A DNA stretch of 64,000 bases. Source: Agromyces sp. Leaf222. Its GTDB lineage: Bacteria; Actinomycetota; Actinomycetes; Actinomycetales; Microbacteriaceae. Positions 35,781 through 45,013 of this stretch are shown piece after piece. The notes under the pieces were generated by a model, which was not told where the DNA came from, searched no databases, and saw only the letters and a list, made by a program, of their open reading frames with translations. Where the stretch lies: NCBI RefSeq assembly GCF_001421565.1, contig NZ_LMKQ01000001.1:616954-680953 (forward strand), in the 5' to 3' direction. The translations under genes were made by a program, and so were the position numbers. The stretch's first letter is position 1; each line of letters starts with the position of its first letter.

Positions 35781-36227
35781 ATGGGACTCGCGGATCCGTT
35801 CGACTCGTCACCGGCCTACGCCTTCAAGGTCACCATCGACGGCATCGAGTTGCCGAAGGTGACCGAGGTGTCGGGCCTGAAGAACGAGGTCGACAAGATC
35901 GAGTTGAAGCAGCAGCTCGCCGACGGCAAGTACGTCGCGCGCCAGCTGATCGGGCGCGCCAAGACGGGGGAGTTCACCGTCACCCGCGGCCTGACCGACT
36001 CGAAGACCATCTCCGACTGGCTCGGCGTCGTGATGAAGGGCGACGTGGCCGGTGCCCGCAAGACCGCGTCGGTCGAGCTGCTCGACTACGCGGGGGCGAC
36101 GATCAAGAAGTACGAGTTCCGCAACTGCTGGGTGCGCAGCGTCGAGGTCAATTCGCTCAAGGCGGGCGCGACCGAGCAGGCGACCGAGAAGTTCACGGTG
36201 TGCTTCGACGAGTCCGAGGTGAAGTGA
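35781..36227 (+). CDS. inner tube protein 1 (gp19/Pvc1-like)
   Basis: A 148-residue tail tube protein, ATG 35781 behind AAGAGGAG. DPFDSSPAYAFKVTIDG, FTVTRGLTDSKTISDW and YEFRNCWVRSVEVNSLKAGATE match phage tail tube/Hcp-like proteins of CIS loci. It should stack as hexamers inside the sheath to form the conduit for cargo. A 40-base gap separates it from the sheath gene; the following gene starts one base after its stop, so the two are tightly co-expressed. Confidence 0.95.
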   Translation: MGLADPFDSSPAYAFKVTIDGIELPKVTEVSGLKNEVDKIELKQQLADGKYVARQLIGRAKTGEFTVTRGLTDSKTISDWLGVVMKGDVAGARKTASVELLDYAGATIKKYEFRNCWVRSVEVNSLKAGATEQATEKFTVCFDESEVK

Positions 36228-36228
36228 C

Positions 36229-36678
36229 ATGCAACGCGTCATCGCGACGAGGCCGAGCAGCGAGGGGGCGGATGTCGCGGGCGCACCCTCGTCGGCCGAC
36301 GACGGGGTGATGCGCACCGAGTTCGCCTTCGAGCTGCCGCGTGGTTACGTCGGCTCCGACGGCACGGTGCACCGTCGGGGCGTCATGCGCCTCGCGACGG
36401 CTCGCGACGAGTTGCTGCCGCTCTACGACGCGCGCGTGCAGGAGAACCCGGCGTACACGACGGTCGTGCTGCTCGGCCGGGTGATCACCTCGCTCGGCTC
36501 GCTCGGCCCGATCGACGCGTCGGTGGTCGAGAACATGTTCGCCTCGGATGTCGCGTTTCTGCAGGACTTCTACCGGAGGGTGAACGCCGAGGGCCACACG
36601 CGCATCGCGGTGACCTGCCCGGAGTGCTCGCACCGGTTCACCGCGGATCTCGCCGGTGGCCGCCTGGGGGAATCATGA
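36229..36678 (+). CDS. CIS assembly-type protein with C-terminal Cys pair
   Basis: A 149-residue protein one base after the tube gene. The core (MRTEFAFELPRGYVG, GRVITSLGSLGPIDASVVENMF, FLQDFYRRVN) resembles small tail-assembly proteins found directly after tube genes in contractile systems. It ends with a CPECSH element near residue 134, half of a zinc-ribbon. No catalytic motif. By position it could be a chaperone linking tube to baseplate, comparable to a phage tail assembly chaperone. Its stop overlaps the next start (ATGA). Confidence 0.72.
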   Translation: MQRVIATRPSSEGADVAGAPSSADDGVMRTEFAFELPRGYVGSDGTVHRRGVMRLATARDELLPLYDARVQENPAYTTVVLLGRVITSLGSLGPIDASVVENMFASDVAFLQDFYRRVNAEGHTRIAVTCPECSHRFTADLAGGRLGES

Positions 36679-36833
36679 CGTACTCGACCGACCGCATCCA
36701 TGAGGAGGTCGCGTACGTCGCCTACCACTTCCATTGGTCGCTCGACGACATCCTCGACATGGAGCACGCGGTGCGACTGCGCTACGTGCGCGAGATCGCG
36801 GCGATCAACACAAGGCTCACCGAGGAGCAGTGA
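36675..36833 (+). CDS. DUF6760-like small CIS protein
   Basis: A 52-residue peptide (ATG 36675, overlapping the previous stop). The sequence centres on EEVAYVAYHFHWSLDDILDM, matching my memory of DUF6760, a short family always beside sheath/tube genes. In T4-like logic the pair formed with the preceding gene resembles the two-gene tail-chaperone arrangement. It also overlaps the next gene (TGATG), so four genes are translationally chained. Role inferred from position. Confidence 0.7.
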   Translation: MTYSTDRIHEEVAYVAYHFHWSLDDILDMEHAVRLRYVREIAAINTRLTEEQ

Positions 36834-39544
36834 TGCGCTGGCCGTGGCAGCGCGTCGCGGCCGACGACGGCGGGCAGGCGCGAGGATCCGGTGGGGGCGC
36901 GGAGGCGCCTTCCGCCGCGTCCGGCGCCTCGGGCGCGTCCGGGCATTCGGGCCAGGGCGGCACCGCGTCGACGGCGTACTCGCCGGCCGGCTGGGCGTTC
37001 CTGCCTCCCGTGCAACGGCAGATCGCGGATGACCCGCCCGCGACGCTGCGCGCCGGGTGGGTCGACGCCCTGCCGACCCGCGTGATTCCGAGCCGGGTGG
37101 CCGAGCTCACGCATGTCGTGGATTCCGCGGCGCCCTCTGGCACGGTGGCTGCTGCGGCGAGCGACCTCGGAGTGCCCGTGCAACGGGCCGCGGTCGCCGA
37201 CCTCACCCTGCGCCCACCGCAGACGGCGGCCGAGCTGGCGCGCGAGCGGCGTGCGGTCGTGCAGCGGCAGGCGGCGTCGGGTCCGTCGATCCCGAGCGTG
37301 TCGACGCCCGAGCCCGTGGCGGATGCCGCGCCGGCCGTGGTCGCGGAGACCTCCGACGCTCAGGCAGCCGAGCGCCCGATGCTCGACCTCCCGCTCACCG
37401 GGAGCGCGGGAGCCGAATCGGAAGCCGGCGACCCGGCGATCGCCGAGACCCCGATCACGGCCGAGCGGATGCCGGTGGCCGACGCGCCACAGCCCTCGAC
37501 CGGCGCCGCGAACGCCCGCCCCTCGTCCGCCGCTCCCGCGCCCGACCTGGCGCTGCCCGGCATCGTGCAGCGTTCCACGGCGGCGGATGCCGCAGCGAGT
37601 GCACCCGCCCCGCCCGACGATGTGGCACCGGCGGAGGAGCCGCCAGCGGCATCCGCACCGGTCGACCTCGCCGAGACCCCGACGATCGCGGCCTCGCCGC
37701 CGACGCGCGACCCCGGCCGCTTCGGTCTCGCGGCTCCGTTGCCGACGCCGTCGGAATCGCCGGCTGCCGCACCGGCGATGCCCGCCAACTCGAGCGCGAC
37801 GGTGCAGCGCGCGACGGTGCAGCGCTCGACGGTGCAGCGCCCGACCGTGCAGCGCTCGACGGGCGCCGCGGAGCCGACCGGTCGGCGCATGGGCCTGGGC
37901 GCGCCGCTGGCCGGAGGCCGCACCGGGATCTCCGAGTCGGTGCCGGTCGCCGGCGGCGCAGAGATGGGGCCGGTGCCGGACGTCGTGGCGCCCGACCTCG
38001 CCGCGGAGGAGGCGTCGACGCCCATCCCGTCGCCGTCCACCGTGCAACGCGAGGCGGCCGCCACCCGAGGCGCGGCCGTCTCGTCCGGCCCGCCGGCCGA
38101 TCCGGCGGCATCCGCCCTCGGTCGCGACGACCGCGACGGTGCAGCGGCGAGCGACCGCGGTGCGCAGGCGACCGACGCGTTCGCCGAACGACCGGCCGGG
38201 CTCGGCGCGGGAGCGAACGGCCTCGATCCCGAGTCCATGGCGGGCTCGCCCGTCGACTGGGCGGCGCCCGTCGATCTCGCGCTGCAGCGCATGCCGAGCT
38301 CGGGCGACGGCGGGGCCGACGGCGACGCCGCGATCCACGCCGAGGCCTCTGCCGAGGGTGAGCAGGCGGCATCCGACGGCTTCGCGCCGGACGGCGGGGC
38401 CGCCCCGCCCACGCTCGACCGTGCGCCTGCACCGCACGTCGTGCCGCTCATCGCGCAGCGTTCCCTCGAGAGCTCGTTCGACGCGGTCACGTCGTCGGGC
38501 ATGCCGGTGCGCCCGCGGGCCGTGCCGGCGACGGCGGTCGTCGTCGACCCGATGCCGACGACGTCGTCGGCATCGGTGTCATCGCAGCCCTCACCCGCCC
38601 GTGCGGCCTTCGGTGATGCAGCGATCCAGCGCGAGTCGTCGAGTGTGCAGCGAGGGAGCGGCGCCGCGAGCGGGCCCAGAGCGTCGGCTGCGACGAGTGC
38701 GGACCGCGCGGCAGGCACGCCGGCCGAAGCGTCTGCGCCGACCGGGGGAGTGTTCGGCTGGGTGCAGCGCACGTTCGGACGAACCCCGCCGCCGTTGGAA
38801 GCAGCAGGGTCGGCAGGCCCGACCGGCGCGGCCGGCGCGGCCGGAGCGGCCGGCGCGGCCGGAGCGGCCGACGCCTTCGACGCGCCCGACGACTCCGGCT
38901 CCGGCGCCGAGCCGGCCCAGTACACCGCCGAGGCTTCGACCTCGCTCACGACGGCTCCCGGATTCGGCGCGCCCCCGCTCGCCGTGAGCCGCCTCGCCGT
39001 ATCCGAGGATCCCGGTACCGGTCCCGGCTTCGACCCCGGCTCGCCACGCGGCGCCGCCCGCCAGTCGCTCCCCTCCACCACCGCGGCCGCGCTCCGAAGC
39101 CTCGGCCCGACCCCCGTCGCCGTGCAGCGCGCCTCGCAGACGATCGCCGGCCCGCCAGTGGCATCCGTCTCGCGCATGGTGCTGCCGGTCGCGTCGACCC
39201 CGCCCGCGCGTCGATCCGATGGCGGCTTCGACGGCCACGACGCAACGACGTGGTCGGGTTCATCGGGGTGGTCGGGCGACTCGGGCCCGGTCGTGCAGAC
39301 CGCGGTCGACCCGGGAGCGACGCCGCCGGCCGAGCCGTCCCCGGAGACCGCGTCGGCCCCGCCGGCCGAAGGAGCCGCCGGAGCCGCGGGTGCAGCCGCA
39401 GGCGGCAGTGCCGGAGGCATCGACACCTCGCCCGCGGGCATCGAGACACTCGCCGGCCGACTGTACGGCCCGCTCGCGCGCCGCCTGAAGGCCGAGTTGC
39501 TGCTCGATCGGGAACGCCGCGGCATCCGGATCGACGGAATCTGA
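36833..39544 (+). CDS. VQR-rich low-complexity CIS protein
   Basis: A 903-residue protein starting at ATG 36833 within the previous stop. About 90% is disordered Ala/Pro/Ser/Asp sequence. It contains twelve VQR tripeptides, four of them in a tight run (TVQRATVQRSTVQRPTVQR near residues 322-340), plus IQR, LQR and AQR variants. Two similar blocks, RFGLAAPL and RMGLGAPL, and a WVQRTFGR helix are embedded. Only the last 40 residues look folded and conserved: GRLYGPLARRLKAELLLDRERRG. It sits where CIS loci keep a variable gene between the two tube proteins. It could be a lumenal tether, a tape measure or a cargo docking strand. Confidence 0.75.
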   Translation: MRWPWQRVAADDGGQARGSGGGAEAPSAASGASGASGHSGQGGTASTAYSPAGWAFLPPVQRQIADDPPATLRAGWVDALPTRVIPSRVAELTHVVDSAAPSGTVAAAASDLGVPVQRAAVADLTLRPPQTAAELARERRAVVQRQAASGPSIPSVSTPEPVADAAPAVVAETSDAQAAERPMLDLPLTGSAGAESEAGDPAIAETPITAERMPVADAPQPSTGAANARPSSAAPAPDLALPGIVQRSTAADAAASAPAPPDDVAPAEEPPAASAPVDLAETPTIAASPPTRDPGRFGLAAPLPTPSESPAAAPAMPANSSATVQRATVQRSTVQRPTVQRSTGAAEPTGRRMGLGAPLAGGRTGISESVPVAGGAEMGPVPDVVAPDLAAEEASTPIPSPSTVQREAAATRGAAVSSGPPADPAASALGRDDRDGAAASDRGAQATDAFAERPAGLGAGANGLDPESMAGSPVDWAAPVDLALQRMPSSGDGGADGDAAIHAEASAEGEQAASDGFAPDGGAAPPTLDRAPAPHVVPLIAQRSLESSFDAVTSSGMPVRPRAVPATAVVVDPMPTTSSASVSSQPSPARAAFGDAAIQRESSSVQRGSGAASGPRASAATSADRAAGTPAEASAPTGGVFGWVQRTFGRTPPPLEAAGSAGPTGAAGAAGAAGAAGAADAFDAPDDSGSGAEPAQYTAEASTSLTTAPGFGAPPLAVSRLAVSEDPGTGPGFDPGSPRGAARQSLPSTTAAALRSLGPTPVAVQRASQTIAGPPVASVSRMVLPVASTPPARRSDGGFDGHDATTWSGSSGWSGDSGPVVQTAVDPGATPPAEPSPETASAPPAEGAAGAAGAAAGGSAGGIDTSPAGIETLAGRLYGPLARRLKAELLLDRERRGIRIDGI

Positions 39545-39557
39545 AGGGGGAGGCGAC

Positions 39558-39989
39558 ATGATCGAGGACACCAAGATCGCGGTCGGCGTCAGCTACGTCG
39601 TGAAGATCGACGGTGAGTCGCTCGGCGAGTTCGCGAGCTGCGAGGGGCTCGGCGTCGAGGTCGTGCTCGAATCCCGCGAGGAGGGCGGCAACAACAGCTT
39701 CGTCTGGCAGCTGCCGACCCGGCTGAAGTTCTCGAACGTGAAGCTCTCGCGGCCGGTCGGCAAGGGCACGTCGCAGCCGATCCTCGCGTGGATCTCGAAG
39801 GCGCCGGCGCTGAAGCCGAGCACGGCCGAGATCCAGGCGCAGAACGCCTACGGCGACAAGATCGCGACCTGGTACCTGCAGCGCGTGGTGCCCGTGCGCT
39901 GGACCGGCCCGTCGTTCACGGCCGACCAGCCGAAGGTGCTCACCGAGACCCTCGAGCTCGCCCACCACGGCATCGACGCCGACGGCTGA
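39558..39989 (+). CDS. inner tube protein 2 (Pvc5-like tube initiator)
   Basis: A 143-residue tail tube paralogue (ATG 39558, GGGGGAGG upstream). Features are VGVSYVVKIDGESLGEFASCEGLGVEVV and FSNVKLSRPVGKG; it ends with GIDADG. In Afp/PVC the second tube protein forms the first ring on the spike and adapts the hexameric tube to the trimeric spike. It has the same fold pattern as the protein at 35781 but only limited sequence identity by eye. It is followed after 16 bases by the LysM gene. Confidence 0.88.
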   Translation: MIEDTKIAVGVSYVVKIDGESLGEFASCEGLGVEVVLESREEGGNNSFVWQLPTRLKFSNVKLSRPVGKGTSQPILAWISKAPALKPSTAEIQAQNAYGDKIATWYLQRVVPVRWTGPSFTADQPKVLTETLELAHHGIDADG

Positions 39990-40005
39990 CCCGGAGGAGC
40001 ATCCC

Positions 40006-40770
40006 ATGCCCGTCACGAAGACCGACACCACGAGCGCGAGCCTCACGCACGCCGTGCTCGAACTGCTCGAGCCCGGCAAGACGCCCGGCGTGCCCGGCGG
40101 TCCGATCGGCTCGATCGAGTTCCAGATGAACCCCAAGGAACTCACGATGGCGAAGTCGGCGAGCTGGAAGACCGAGAAGCAGAAGAAGGCGACCTCCGCG
40201 CCGCCCGCGACCTATCAGGGGCCCGAGGCGCAGAAGCTCTCGGTCGAGATGTTCTTCGACGACACCCAGGGCTCGGGCGGCGACAGTGTCGTGCAGCGCG
40301 TCGAGAAGCTGTTCCAGGCGTGCGCCCCGACGAAGGACTCCAAGCGCAGCGACACCCCCTCGGCGCCGTGGGTGCGATTCAAGTGGGGCGTGCTCTCGGG
40401 CTTCGTCGGCTACATCAAGTCGGTCTCGGCGAAGTACACGCTGTTCTCGCCGACCGGCACGCCGTTGCGCGCGGTGTGCGCGGTCTCGCTCGAGGAGATC
40501 GCCGAGGAACCCGGCAAGCAGAACCCGACGTCGGGCGGCCTTCGCCCTCGACGCGTGCACACGCTCAAGGAGGGCGACACGCTCGCCGGGATCGCCTACC
40601 GCGAATACGGCAACGCCGCGATGTGGCGCGTGCTCGCCGACGTCAACGGCATCGACGACCCGATGCGGCTCGTGCCGGGTCGCGCCGTGTTCCTGCCGGC
40701 CGCCGACGAACTCGTGAGGCCGGCAACCCTGGTCGTCGTGCGCAAGGAGGTCGCGAATGCCGGCCGTTGA
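40006..40770 (+). CDS. LysM-domain baseplate protein (Pvc7-like)
   Basis: A 254-residue protein. The N-terminal part has the CIS-typical IEFQMNPKELTMAKSASWK near residues 39-57 and QGPEAQKLSVEMFFDD. The C-terminal LysM module (182-235) reads VHTLKEGDTLAGIAYREYGN and DDPMRLVPGRAVFLP. In CIS and T4-like baseplates this gp53-type LysM protein clamps spike and inner baseplate rather than binding cell wall. The 3' end overlaps the VgrG-like gene by 14 bases. Confidence 0.93.
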   Translation: MPVTKTDTTSASLTHAVLELLEPGKTPGVPGGPIGSIEFQMNPKELTMAKSASWKTEKQKKATSAPPATYQGPEAQKLSVEMFFDDTQGSGGDSVVQRVEKLFQACAPTKDSKRSDTPSAPWVRFKWGVLSGFVGYIKSVSAKYTLFSPTGTPLRAVCAVSLEEIAEEPGKQNPTSGGLRPRRVHTLKEGDTLAGIAYREYGNAAMWRVLADVNGIDDPMRLVPGRAVFLPAADELVRPATLVVVRKEVANAGR

Positions 40771-42598
40771 CACGTACACGAGCCTCCTGCTCGTCTCGGT
40801 CGAGGGGCGGCCGATTCCCGCGGGGGCGTCGAGCCTGCTCGTCACGGGCCGGGTGACGGATGCCGCGAACCTGCCCGACTCGTTCGAGCTCGAGTTCGCC
40901 GACACGGCGGGCACGGTGCTGGCCGATGCCGGATTCGCGATCGGCAAGGCGGTGCTGCTCACCGTCTCCGAGAACGGCGCCCAAGGTCCGCAGCGGCTCC
41001 TCGACGGCGAGGTGACCGCGATCGACCGCGAGGATGTCGCGGGCGCCCTGCGCACGAGGGTGCGCGGGTTCGACCGGTCGCACCGGCTGTCGCGGGGCCG
41101 ACGCGTCGCGGCCTACCTCGACAAGACGGTCGACGACATCGTGCAGGAGGTCGCCCGGCGCGCGAATGTGCGCGTCAAGCAGATCCAGGTGCCCGACACG
41201 AGCGTGGTCGACCACGTCACGCAGGACAACGTCAGCGACTGGGTCTTCCTGAAGCGCCTCGCGGATGCCTCGGGCTGCACGTTCTCGGTCGTCGAGGACG
41301 GGCTCGTGTTCGCGCCGCGCACGATGGCGAACGAGGCCCCGGCCGGTGCGGAGTCGGCGCGCGACGATCCGGTCGTCATCGAGCACGGCATGAACACGAT
41401 CTGGCTCACGTCGACCGTGACCGCGGCGAGCCAGGTGCCCGACATCGAGGTGCGCGGGTGGGATCCGAAGCAGAAGCAGGCGGTGATCGCCAAGGCGAAA
41501 CCCGAGACCAGGTCGGTCGACCTCGCGACGCTGAAGCCGGCCACGGTTGCGAGCGCGTTCGGCTCGCCGGCGTACGTGTCGGCGCTCGGCGACGGGGTGC
41601 AGCGCGCACAGGAGAGCCAGGCGAAGGCGGTCGCCGACCGCATCGCCGGCGGATTCGCCGAGGTCGAGGCGCGGATCCTCGGCAACTCGCAGATGCACTC
41701 GGGCACCGCCGTGTCGCTGAAGGGCTACGGCGCCCCGTTCGACGGCCGGTACACGGTCACCGAGGCGACGCACGAGTTCTCCGCCGAGGCGGGCTACACG
41801 ACGACCGTGACCGTGAGCAACGCCTCGGATCGCTCGCTGTTCGGGCTCGCGAGCGGCGGGGCGCTGGCAGGCGGTGCGGGAGGAGCGGCCGGTGCCGCGC
41901 GCATGCCCGGCGTCGTGTCGGCGCTCGTCAGCGACATCGACGACCCTGATGCCTCCGGTCGGGTCAAGCTCACCTTCCCGTACCTGTCCGACGACTACGT
42001 GAGCGGATGGGCTCGCACGGTGCAGCCCGGAGCCGGGCCCGAACGCGGTGCCGTCGTCATGCCCGAGGTGGGCGACGAGGTGCTCGTCGCGTTCGAGGGC
42101 GGCCGGTTCGACCGACCGTACGTGCTGGGCGGTCTGTACAACGGGCAGGACAAGCCCGGCACGCCGTGGGCGGAGTCGGTGAAGGACGGCAAGGTCGTCA
42201 AGCGCTCGTTCACCTCGCGCACGGGCATGGAGGTCGTCTTCACCGAGGAGTCGGGCACCGAGACCCTGACCCTCTCGACGACCGACCGCAAGCAGCGCGT
42301 CACGCTCACGCAGTCGGGCGAGAAGGGCATCGAGATCATCTCCGAGGGCCCGGTCACGGTGACGGCCAAGGCGGATGCGACGGTCAAGGCCGATCAGGGC
42401 AAGCTCTCGCTCTCGGGCTCGAGCATCGAGATCAAGGCCACGGGCGAGCTCTCCATCGAGGGGGCGTCGCTCGCCCTGAAGGGCAAGGGCAAGACCGAGA
42501 TCGAGGGCGCGACCCTCGCGTTGAAGGGCCAGGCGACCGCCGAGCTCTCGGCATCGGGCATCACGACGGTCAAGGGCAGCGTCGTCAAGATCAACTGA
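40757..42598 (+). CDS. VgrG-like central spike protein (Pvc8-like)
   Basis: A 613-residue protein. The first half has the gpD/gp27-like domains (phage late control D), with KTVDDIVQEVARRANVRVK near residue 119. An OB-fold follows, PGVVSALVSDIDDPDASGRV near 383, with ARTVQPGAGPERGAVVMPEVGDE as in gp5/VgrG. The C-terminus is a regular beta-helix of KGKGKTEIEGATLALKG-type repeats from about 520, the trimeric needle that would carry the PAAR cap. No extra effector domain is fused. Central to the puncturing device. Confidence 0.95.
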   Translation: MPAVDTYTSLLLVSVEGRPIPAGASSLLVTGRVTDAANLPDSFELEFADTAGTVLADAGFAIGKAVLLTVSENGAQGPQRLLDGEVTAIDREDVAGALRTRVRGFDRSHRLSRGRRVAAYLDKTVDDIVQEVARRANVRVKQIQVPDTSVVDHVTQDNVSDWVFLKRLADASGCTFSVVEDGLVFAPRTMANEAPAGAESARDDPVVIEHGMNTIWLTSTVTAASQVPDIEVRGWDPKQKQAVIAKAKPETRSVDLATLKPATVASAFGSPAYVSALGDGVQRAQESQAKAVADRIAGGFAEVEARILGNSQMHSGTAVSLKGYGAPFDGRYTVTEATHEFSAEAGYTTTVTVSNASDRSLFGLASGGALAGGAGGAAGAARMPGVVSALVSDIDDPDASGRVKLTFPYLSDDYVSGWARTVQPGAGPERGAVVMPEVGDEVLVAFEGGRFDRPYVLGGLYNGQDKPGTPWAESVKDGKVVKRSFTSRTGMEVVFTEESGTETLTLSTTDRKQRVTLTQSGEKGIEIISEGPVTVTAKADATVKADQGKLSLSGSSIEIKATGELSIEGASLALKGKGKTEIEGATLALKGQATAELSASGITTVKGSVVKIN

Positions 42599-42655
42599 GT
42601 CAGGGGAGTCGGGTCGAGCGCGGCCCGGTCACGAGCAGAGAGAGGGGCGGGGCGG

Positions 42656-43066
42656 ATGTCTCGAGAGTTCGTCGGTCACGGCTGGTCGTTCCCCGTGCAC
42701 GCCGATGCCACGGGCCGCATCGCGCTCACCTCCGACGAGCGCGAGATCGAGGAGAGCATCCGGCTGATCCTCGCGACCGCGCCGGGGGAACGGCCGATGC
42801 GCCCCGAGTTCGGATGCGCCGTGCACGACTACGTCTTCGCACCCGCGGATGCCTCGACGGCCGGGGCGATGGGCGTCGCCGTGCGTGCCGCGCTGCGGTT
42901 CTGGGAGCCGCGCATCGAGCTCGGCGAGGTCTCGGTCTCGCTCGAGCACGCCGAGGACGGCGTGCTCTACATCGACATCGGCTACATGATCCTCGGCACG
43001 AACGACCCGAGGAACCTCGTCTTCCCGTTCTACGTCATCCCGCAGGAGCAAGGAGCCCCCTCATGA
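42656..43066 (+). CDS. gp25-like baseplate wedge protein (Pvc9-like)
   Basis: A 136-residue GPW/gp25 protein, ATG 42656. The family signature is EIEESIRLILATAPGERPMR near residues 33-52 with EFGCAVHDYVFAP next to it; the EPR-like segment starts sheath assembly on the baseplate. Its stop overlaps the ATG of the baseplate J gene (ATGA). A 57-base gap precedes it with GAGAGAGGGGCGG as a ribosome site. Confidence 0.94.
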   Translation: MSREFVGHGWSFPVHADATGRIALTSDEREIEESIRLILATAPGERPMRPEFGCAVHDYVFAPADASTAGAMGVAVRAALRFWEPRIELGEVSVSLEHAEDGVLYIDIGYMILGTNDPRNLVFPFYVIPQEQGAPS

Positions 43067-45012
43067 ACCTGCCAGCCCCGAACCTCGACGACCGGCGATT
43101 CCAGGACCTCGTCGACGACGCCAAGCGGCTCGTCGCGCTGCGCTGCCCCGAGTGGACCGACCACAACGTCTCCGACCCCGGCGTGACGCTCATCGAGGCG
43201 TTCGCGTTCATGACCGACGAACTGCTCTACCGGCTGAACCGGGTGCCGGACCGGCTCTACCTGGCCTACCTCGACCTGCTCGGGGTGACACTGTTCCCGC
43301 CCGCGAACGCGAGCACGGAGCTCGTGTTCTGGCTGTCGGCACCCCGCACCGAGACGGTCGTCGTACCGGCCCGCACCGAGGCGGGCACCCCGCGCACCGA
43401 GACCTCGGAGTCGATCGTGTTCACGACCGTCGACGACCGCGAGATCCCGCCGAGATCGCTGATCCGCATCGGCAGCCAGCCCGCCGACGGCGACCCGTGG
43501 GTGCGCGACACCAGGCTGCAGGGCGAGGAGCTCGACGCGTTCCAGAAGACCCCCGTGATCGGCGACGCACTGCTGCTCGGGCTCGACGACCCCGCGCCCG
43601 GGCTCGCGATCTCGCTGCACCTCGACTGCGCGGTGCGCGGCGTCGGCGTCGACCCGCTCGATCCGCCCATCGTGTGGGAGGCGTGGTGCGGCTCCGAGTG
43701 GCGCGCGTGCGATGTCGTGTCGGACGCCACCGGCGGGCTCAACCGCCGCGGCGACGTCGTGCTCATCGTGCCGGCGGGGCATGCGGCATCCGTCATCTCG
43801 GGGGAGCGGGCCGGATGGATCCGCACACGCCTCGAGGAGCGCGAGGCCGACGTGCCCACCTACAGCGCGTCGCCGCTCGTGCGCTCGGCCGCGGCGGACA
43901 CGGTCGGCGCGGTGACGCACGCGATCCACGCCACGACGGTCGACGACGAGATCCTCGGGCTCAGCGAGGGCGTTCCGGGGCAGGAGTTCGGGCTGGCCGT
44001 GCGGCCGGTCGTCGACGACGGTTCGCCGTTCACCGTCGAGGTCGGCACCGGCGCCGAATGGGAGGACTGGGTCGAGGTCGACGAGTTCGCCGATCAGGAT
44101 GCCGACGCCCGCGTCGTGCGCATCGATCGCACGAGGGGCGTGGTGACGTTCGCGCCCGCCGTGCGCGAGGCCGACGGCGCGATGCACTTCTACGGGGCGG
44201 TGCCGCCGAAGGGCGCGCCGATCCGGGTGCCGCAGTATCGCGTCGGCGGCGGGGCACGCGGCAACGTCGCCCCCGGCGCCGTGTCGGTGCTGCGCTCGAC
44301 CGTGCCGTTCGTGAACCGCGTGGCGAACCGGCGGTCGGCCCACGACGGCGTCGACGGCGAGACCGTCGACGAGGCGAAGGCGCGGGGGCCGCTCACGCTG
44401 CGCACGCTCGACCGGGCCGTGACGCTCGAGGACTACGAGCAGCTCGCGAAGCGGATCGCACCGTCGATCGCGAGGGTGAAGGCGGTGCCCGCGACGGGCA
44501 AGGGCTCGGAGCAGGGCGTTCGGCTGCTCGTCGTGCCCGCGGCCGTGCACGCCGCCGACGGACGCGTGGAGTTCGCCGACCTGATCCCGTCGACCGAGGT
44601 GCTCACCGTACTCGCCGACGATCTTGAACATCGCCGCACGGTCGGGGCCCGGCTCGCGATCGAGCCGCCGCTGTACCAGGGCATCACGATCGTCGCCAAG
44701 CTCATCGCCCGGCCGCGTGTGGCCGTCGAGCGGCTGCGGGAGGACGCGGTCGCGGCGCTCTACGGATACTTCGACGCCGCTCGTGGTGGCGCCGACGGCG
44801 GGGGCTGGCCGTTCGGGCGTCCGGTGCTCGCCGGCGAGGTCTACGCGGTGCTGCAGGCCCTGCCGGGCACCGAGCTCGTCGACGAGGTGCTGCTGTTCGG
44901 CGCCGACCCGGTGACCGGCAAGCGCGGCGACCCGGTGCAGCGCATCGACCTCGAACCGGATGCCCTGGTGTTCGGCTTCGAGCACCGCGTGCGCGTGACG
45001 GCGGGGGTGTGA
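43063..45012 (+). CDS. baseplate J / gp6-like protein (Pvc11-like)
   Basis: A 649-residue protein from ATG 43063, overlapping gp25. The N-terminus, NLDDRRFQDLVDDAKRLV and CPEWTDHNVSDPGVTLIEAF, and the middle VPQYRVGGGARGNVAPGAVSV near 390 are typical for the large baseplate J proteins of CIS. The C-terminal half contains TLEDYEQLAKRIAPSIARVKA. It forms the wedge that connects spike hub to sheath and triggers contraction. One base separates it from the tail protein I gene. Confidence 0.94.
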   Translation: MNLPAPNLDDRRFQDLVDDAKRLVALRCPEWTDHNVSDPGVTLIEAFAFMTDELLYRLNRVPDRLYLAYLDLLGVTLFPPANASTELVFWLSAPRTETVVVPARTEAGTPRTETSESIVFTTVDDREIPPRSLIRIGSQPADGDPWVRDTRLQGEELDAFQKTPVIGDALLLGLDDPAPGLAISLHLDCAVRGVGVDPLDPPIVWEAWCGSEWRACDVVSDATGGLNRRGDVVLIVPAGHAASVISGERAGWIRTRLEEREADVPTYSASPLVRSAAADTVGAVTHAIHATTVDDEILGLSEGVPGQEFGLAVRPVVDDGSPFTVEVGTGAEWEDWVEVDEFADQDADARVVRIDRTRGVVTFAPAVREADGAMHFYGAVPPKGAPIRVPQYRVGGGARGNVAPGAVSVLRSTVPFVNRVANRRSAHDGVDGETVDEAKARGPLTLRTLDRAVTLEDYEQLAKRIAPSIARVKAVPATGKGSEQGVRLLVVPAAVHAADGRVEFADLIPSTEVLTVLADDLEHRRTVGARLAIEPPLYQGITIVAKLIARPRVAVERLREDAVAALYGYFDAARGGADGGGWPFGRPVLAGEVYAVLQALPGTELVDEVLLFGADPVTGKRGDPVQRIDLEPDALVFGFEHRVRVTAGV

Positions 45013-45013
45013 C

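Noticed and set aside
40006..40770. LysM protein as a peptidoglycan hydrolase
   Set aside because: It has the CIS baseplate N-terminal domain, no signal peptide and no hydrolase domain; the LysM is the baseplate type.
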